64,000 bases of DNA from Halospina sp040196175. Its GTDB lineage: Bacteria; Pseudomonadota; Gammaproteobacteria; Pseudomonadales; Oleiphilaceae. Position 1 is the stretch's first letter; each line of letters starts with the position of its first letter. Position numbers and translations under genes: made by a program. The DNA lies in the NCBI RefSeq assembly GCF_040196175.1, contig NZ_JBEFNF010000008.1, forward strand, positions 1 through 64,000, in the 5' to 3' direction. Below the pieces are notes generated by a model that worked only from the letters and a program-made list of their open reading frames with translations, had not been told where the DNA came from and did no database searches. Below, piece by piece: positions 62,909 through 64,000 of the stretch.

Positions 62909-63922
62909 ATGCTGACCCCCGGCCTTCTGATCCTGGGCTCGCTGGTTGCCACCCTTCTGTTGACGGGTGGCTTCCGCCGTTACGCCCTCTCCCGCAGCCT
63001 GATCGACATTCCCAATGCCCGCAGCTCTCATGAGGTACCCACGCCCCGGGGCGGTGGTCTCGCCCTCGTTAGTGTTGCACTGGTCGCTCTCGTGGCATTG
63101 GTTGGGCTTGGTGACATCAGTACGCCGGTATTTCTGGCTCTGGGGGGCGCGGGGCTGGTCGTGGCCGTTGTGGGGTTTCTGGATGATCATGCCCATGTGC
63201 CCGCGCGCTGGCGGTTGCTGGGGCATTTTCTAGCGGCGGGCTGGGGGCTTTACTGGCTGGGGGGTCTGCCGGAGATCGTGCTCTGGCAGCAGCCGGTGGA
63301 TCTGGGGCTGGCCGGGCATCTAATTGCGGCGGTCTTTCTGGTGTGGCTGCTCAATCTCTACAACTTCATGGACGGCATCAATGGCATTGCCGGTATTGAG
63401 CTGGTCACCGTTGCCCTAGGCGGGCTGGTGGTGGCCAGTATTGCCGGCATCTGGGACGCCGGCCTGCTGCTGGCGGTATTGATCGCCGGCGGGCTCGGGT
63501 TCCTGGTGTGGAACTTCCCCCATGCCCGTATCTTCATGGGCGATGCCTGCAGTGGTTTCCTTGGTCTGGTCCTGGGCCTGATTGCCGTCTGGCAGGGGGC
63601 GCTGCAGCCGGAGCTGTTCATGGCCTGGGTGATTCTTCTGGGCACCTTTCTTGTCGACGCAACCCTCACCCTCCTGCGCCGCATCCTCCGTGGCGAGGCC
63701 TTCTACGAGGCCCACCGCAGCCACGCCTACCAGTTCGCCTCCCGCCACTACGCCAGTCACACGCCGGTCTCCCTCGCCGTTGGCCTGATCAACCTGGCCT
63801 GGCTCACGCCCTTGGCGGTTCTCGCCGTTACGTCTTCCCTTCCTGTGTTGCTTGTTCTTGTTGTTGCCTGGGTGCCTTTGGTGGTGCTGGCGGTTTGGTT
63901 TAAGGCCGGGGCTGCGGAGTAA
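62909..63922 (+). CDS. wbpL: undecaprenyl-phosphate glycosyl-1-phosphate transferase, WbpL/WecA-like
   Basis: Protein of 337 aa with about ten transmembrane helices. DIPNARSSHEVPTPRGGGLAL is the signature of the WecA/MraY family start; FLDDHAHVPARWRLLGHF, LYNFMDGINGIAGIE with the catalytic Asp-rich loop, and HARIFMGDACSGFLGLVLG follow. EAHRSHAYQFASRHYASHTPVS at the C-terminus is typical of WbpL/WbcO. It starts the glycan on undecaprenyl phosphate. Longer upstream frames run into wbpV and are not used. Confidence 0.9.
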   Translation: MLTPGLLILGSLVATLLLTGGFRRYALSRSLIDIPNARSSHEVPTPRGGGLALVSVALVALVALVGLGDISTPVFLALGGAGLVVAVVGFLDDHAHVPARWRLLGHFLAAGWGLYWLGGLPEIVLWQQPVDLGLAGHLIAAVFLVWLLNLYNFMDGINGIAGIELVTVALGGLVVASIAGIWDAGLLLAVLIAGGLGFLVWNFPHARIFMGDACSGFLGLVLGLIAVWQGALQPELFMAWVILLGTFLVDATLTLLRRILRGEAFYEAHRSHAYQFASRHYASHTPVSLAVGLINLAWLTPLAVLAVTSSLPVLLVLVVAWVPLVVLAVWFKAGAAE

Positions 63923-63925
63923 AAT

Positions 63926-64000
63926 GGAAATTTTAGCGCTTTAGCAACCTACCAGAATCCCCGCTAAAAATTCCGCCTGTTTCTTGAGCCGGAAATTTTA
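63926..64000. repeat. inverted and direct repeats after wbpL
   Basis: GGAAATTTTAGCG (63926-63938) and CGCTAAAAATTCC (63962-63974) are inverted repeats with one mismatch, 23 bases apart. GGAAATTTTA recurs at 63991-64000, at the window edge. It may be a terminator, an intergenic repeat family or an IS end. Confidence 0.4.

Overview
The window is bacterial, most probably a gammaproteobacterium. It has GC-rich core genes, an RfaH-type ops element, the EPS-associated MarR-type regulator family, the WbpM/WbpV/WbpL trio and E. coli-like galU, pgm, ugd, rmlAB and wecE. I cannot name the genus. The whole stretch looks like one large, heavily rearranged surface-polysaccharide region with an accessory island embedded in its left part.

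Left part (1 to 24.3 kb): an accessory zone. It holds an IS66 end, two convergent metallophosphoesterases, a stand-alone TnpB nuclease with its hairpin ends, and an orphan DUF2384 antitoxin. A WbpM-type 4,6-dehydratase lies at 3.8-5.8 kb. Toxin-antitoxin modules are dense: PIN/Phd, HipA/HipB-like, BrnT/BrnA twice (both toxins damaged), RES/Xre and PemK/DUF2281. An IS607-type element (dead tnpA, intact tnpB) sits beside an IS66 remnant. The most unusual piece is a three-gene minus-strand operon at 13.9-19.2 kb. It encodes a 210-aa unknown protein and two very large tyrosine-recombinase-like proteins: the downstream one has all catalytic residues, while its partner has lost the catalytic Tyr (Trp instead) and the first His (Asn instead). 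A truncated O-antigen-ligase-like relic follows at 19.8 kb, then a two-helix membrane protein and a lipoprotein.

Sugar-precursor block (24.4-29.7 kb, minus strand): a GlmS lacking its glutaminase half, then galU, pgm and ugd, giving UDP-glucose and UDP-glucuronate.

Polysaccharide operon (30.0-63.9 kb, plus strand): it opens with an exact ops/JUMPstart motif and a MarR-type EPS regulator. The first sugar block (rmlB, rmlA, an N-formyltransferase, wecE) points to dTDP-Fuc4N or its N-formyl form. A GT61-type transferase follows, then a decayed second copy of the JUMPstart-regulator leader at 36.3 kb, which looks like the join between two clusters. Next come a PglK-like ABC flippase and a pseudaminic acid locus (pseB, pseC, pseF, pseG, pseH, pseI). 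Inserted in that locus are an aldo/keto reductase, a Gfo/Idh/MocA oxidoreductase, an SDR, a PIG-L-type deacetylase and a second formyltransferase, suggesting a modified, perhaps N-formylated, nonulosonic acid. The 49.5-54.2 kb stretch holds IS5, IS3 and IS30 remnants around an AT-rich glycosyltransferase. Then come a GT4 transferase, a Wzy-like polymerase, a sulfotransferase, gmd, fcl and manC (GDP-L-fucose), a GT2 transferase, and a WbpV-like reductase with a WbpL/WecA-like initiating transferase at the right edge.

Taken together, the locus probably builds a glycan started on undecaprenyl phosphate by the WbpL-like enzyme and extended with several rare amino- and deoxysugars. It may be sulfated, flipped by the ABC protein and polymerised by Wzy. 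AT-rich glycosyltransferase, polymerase and sulfotransferase genes between GC-rich sugar-synthesis genes suggest repeated horizontal replacement. Everything here is read by eye from sequence; no database search was run.
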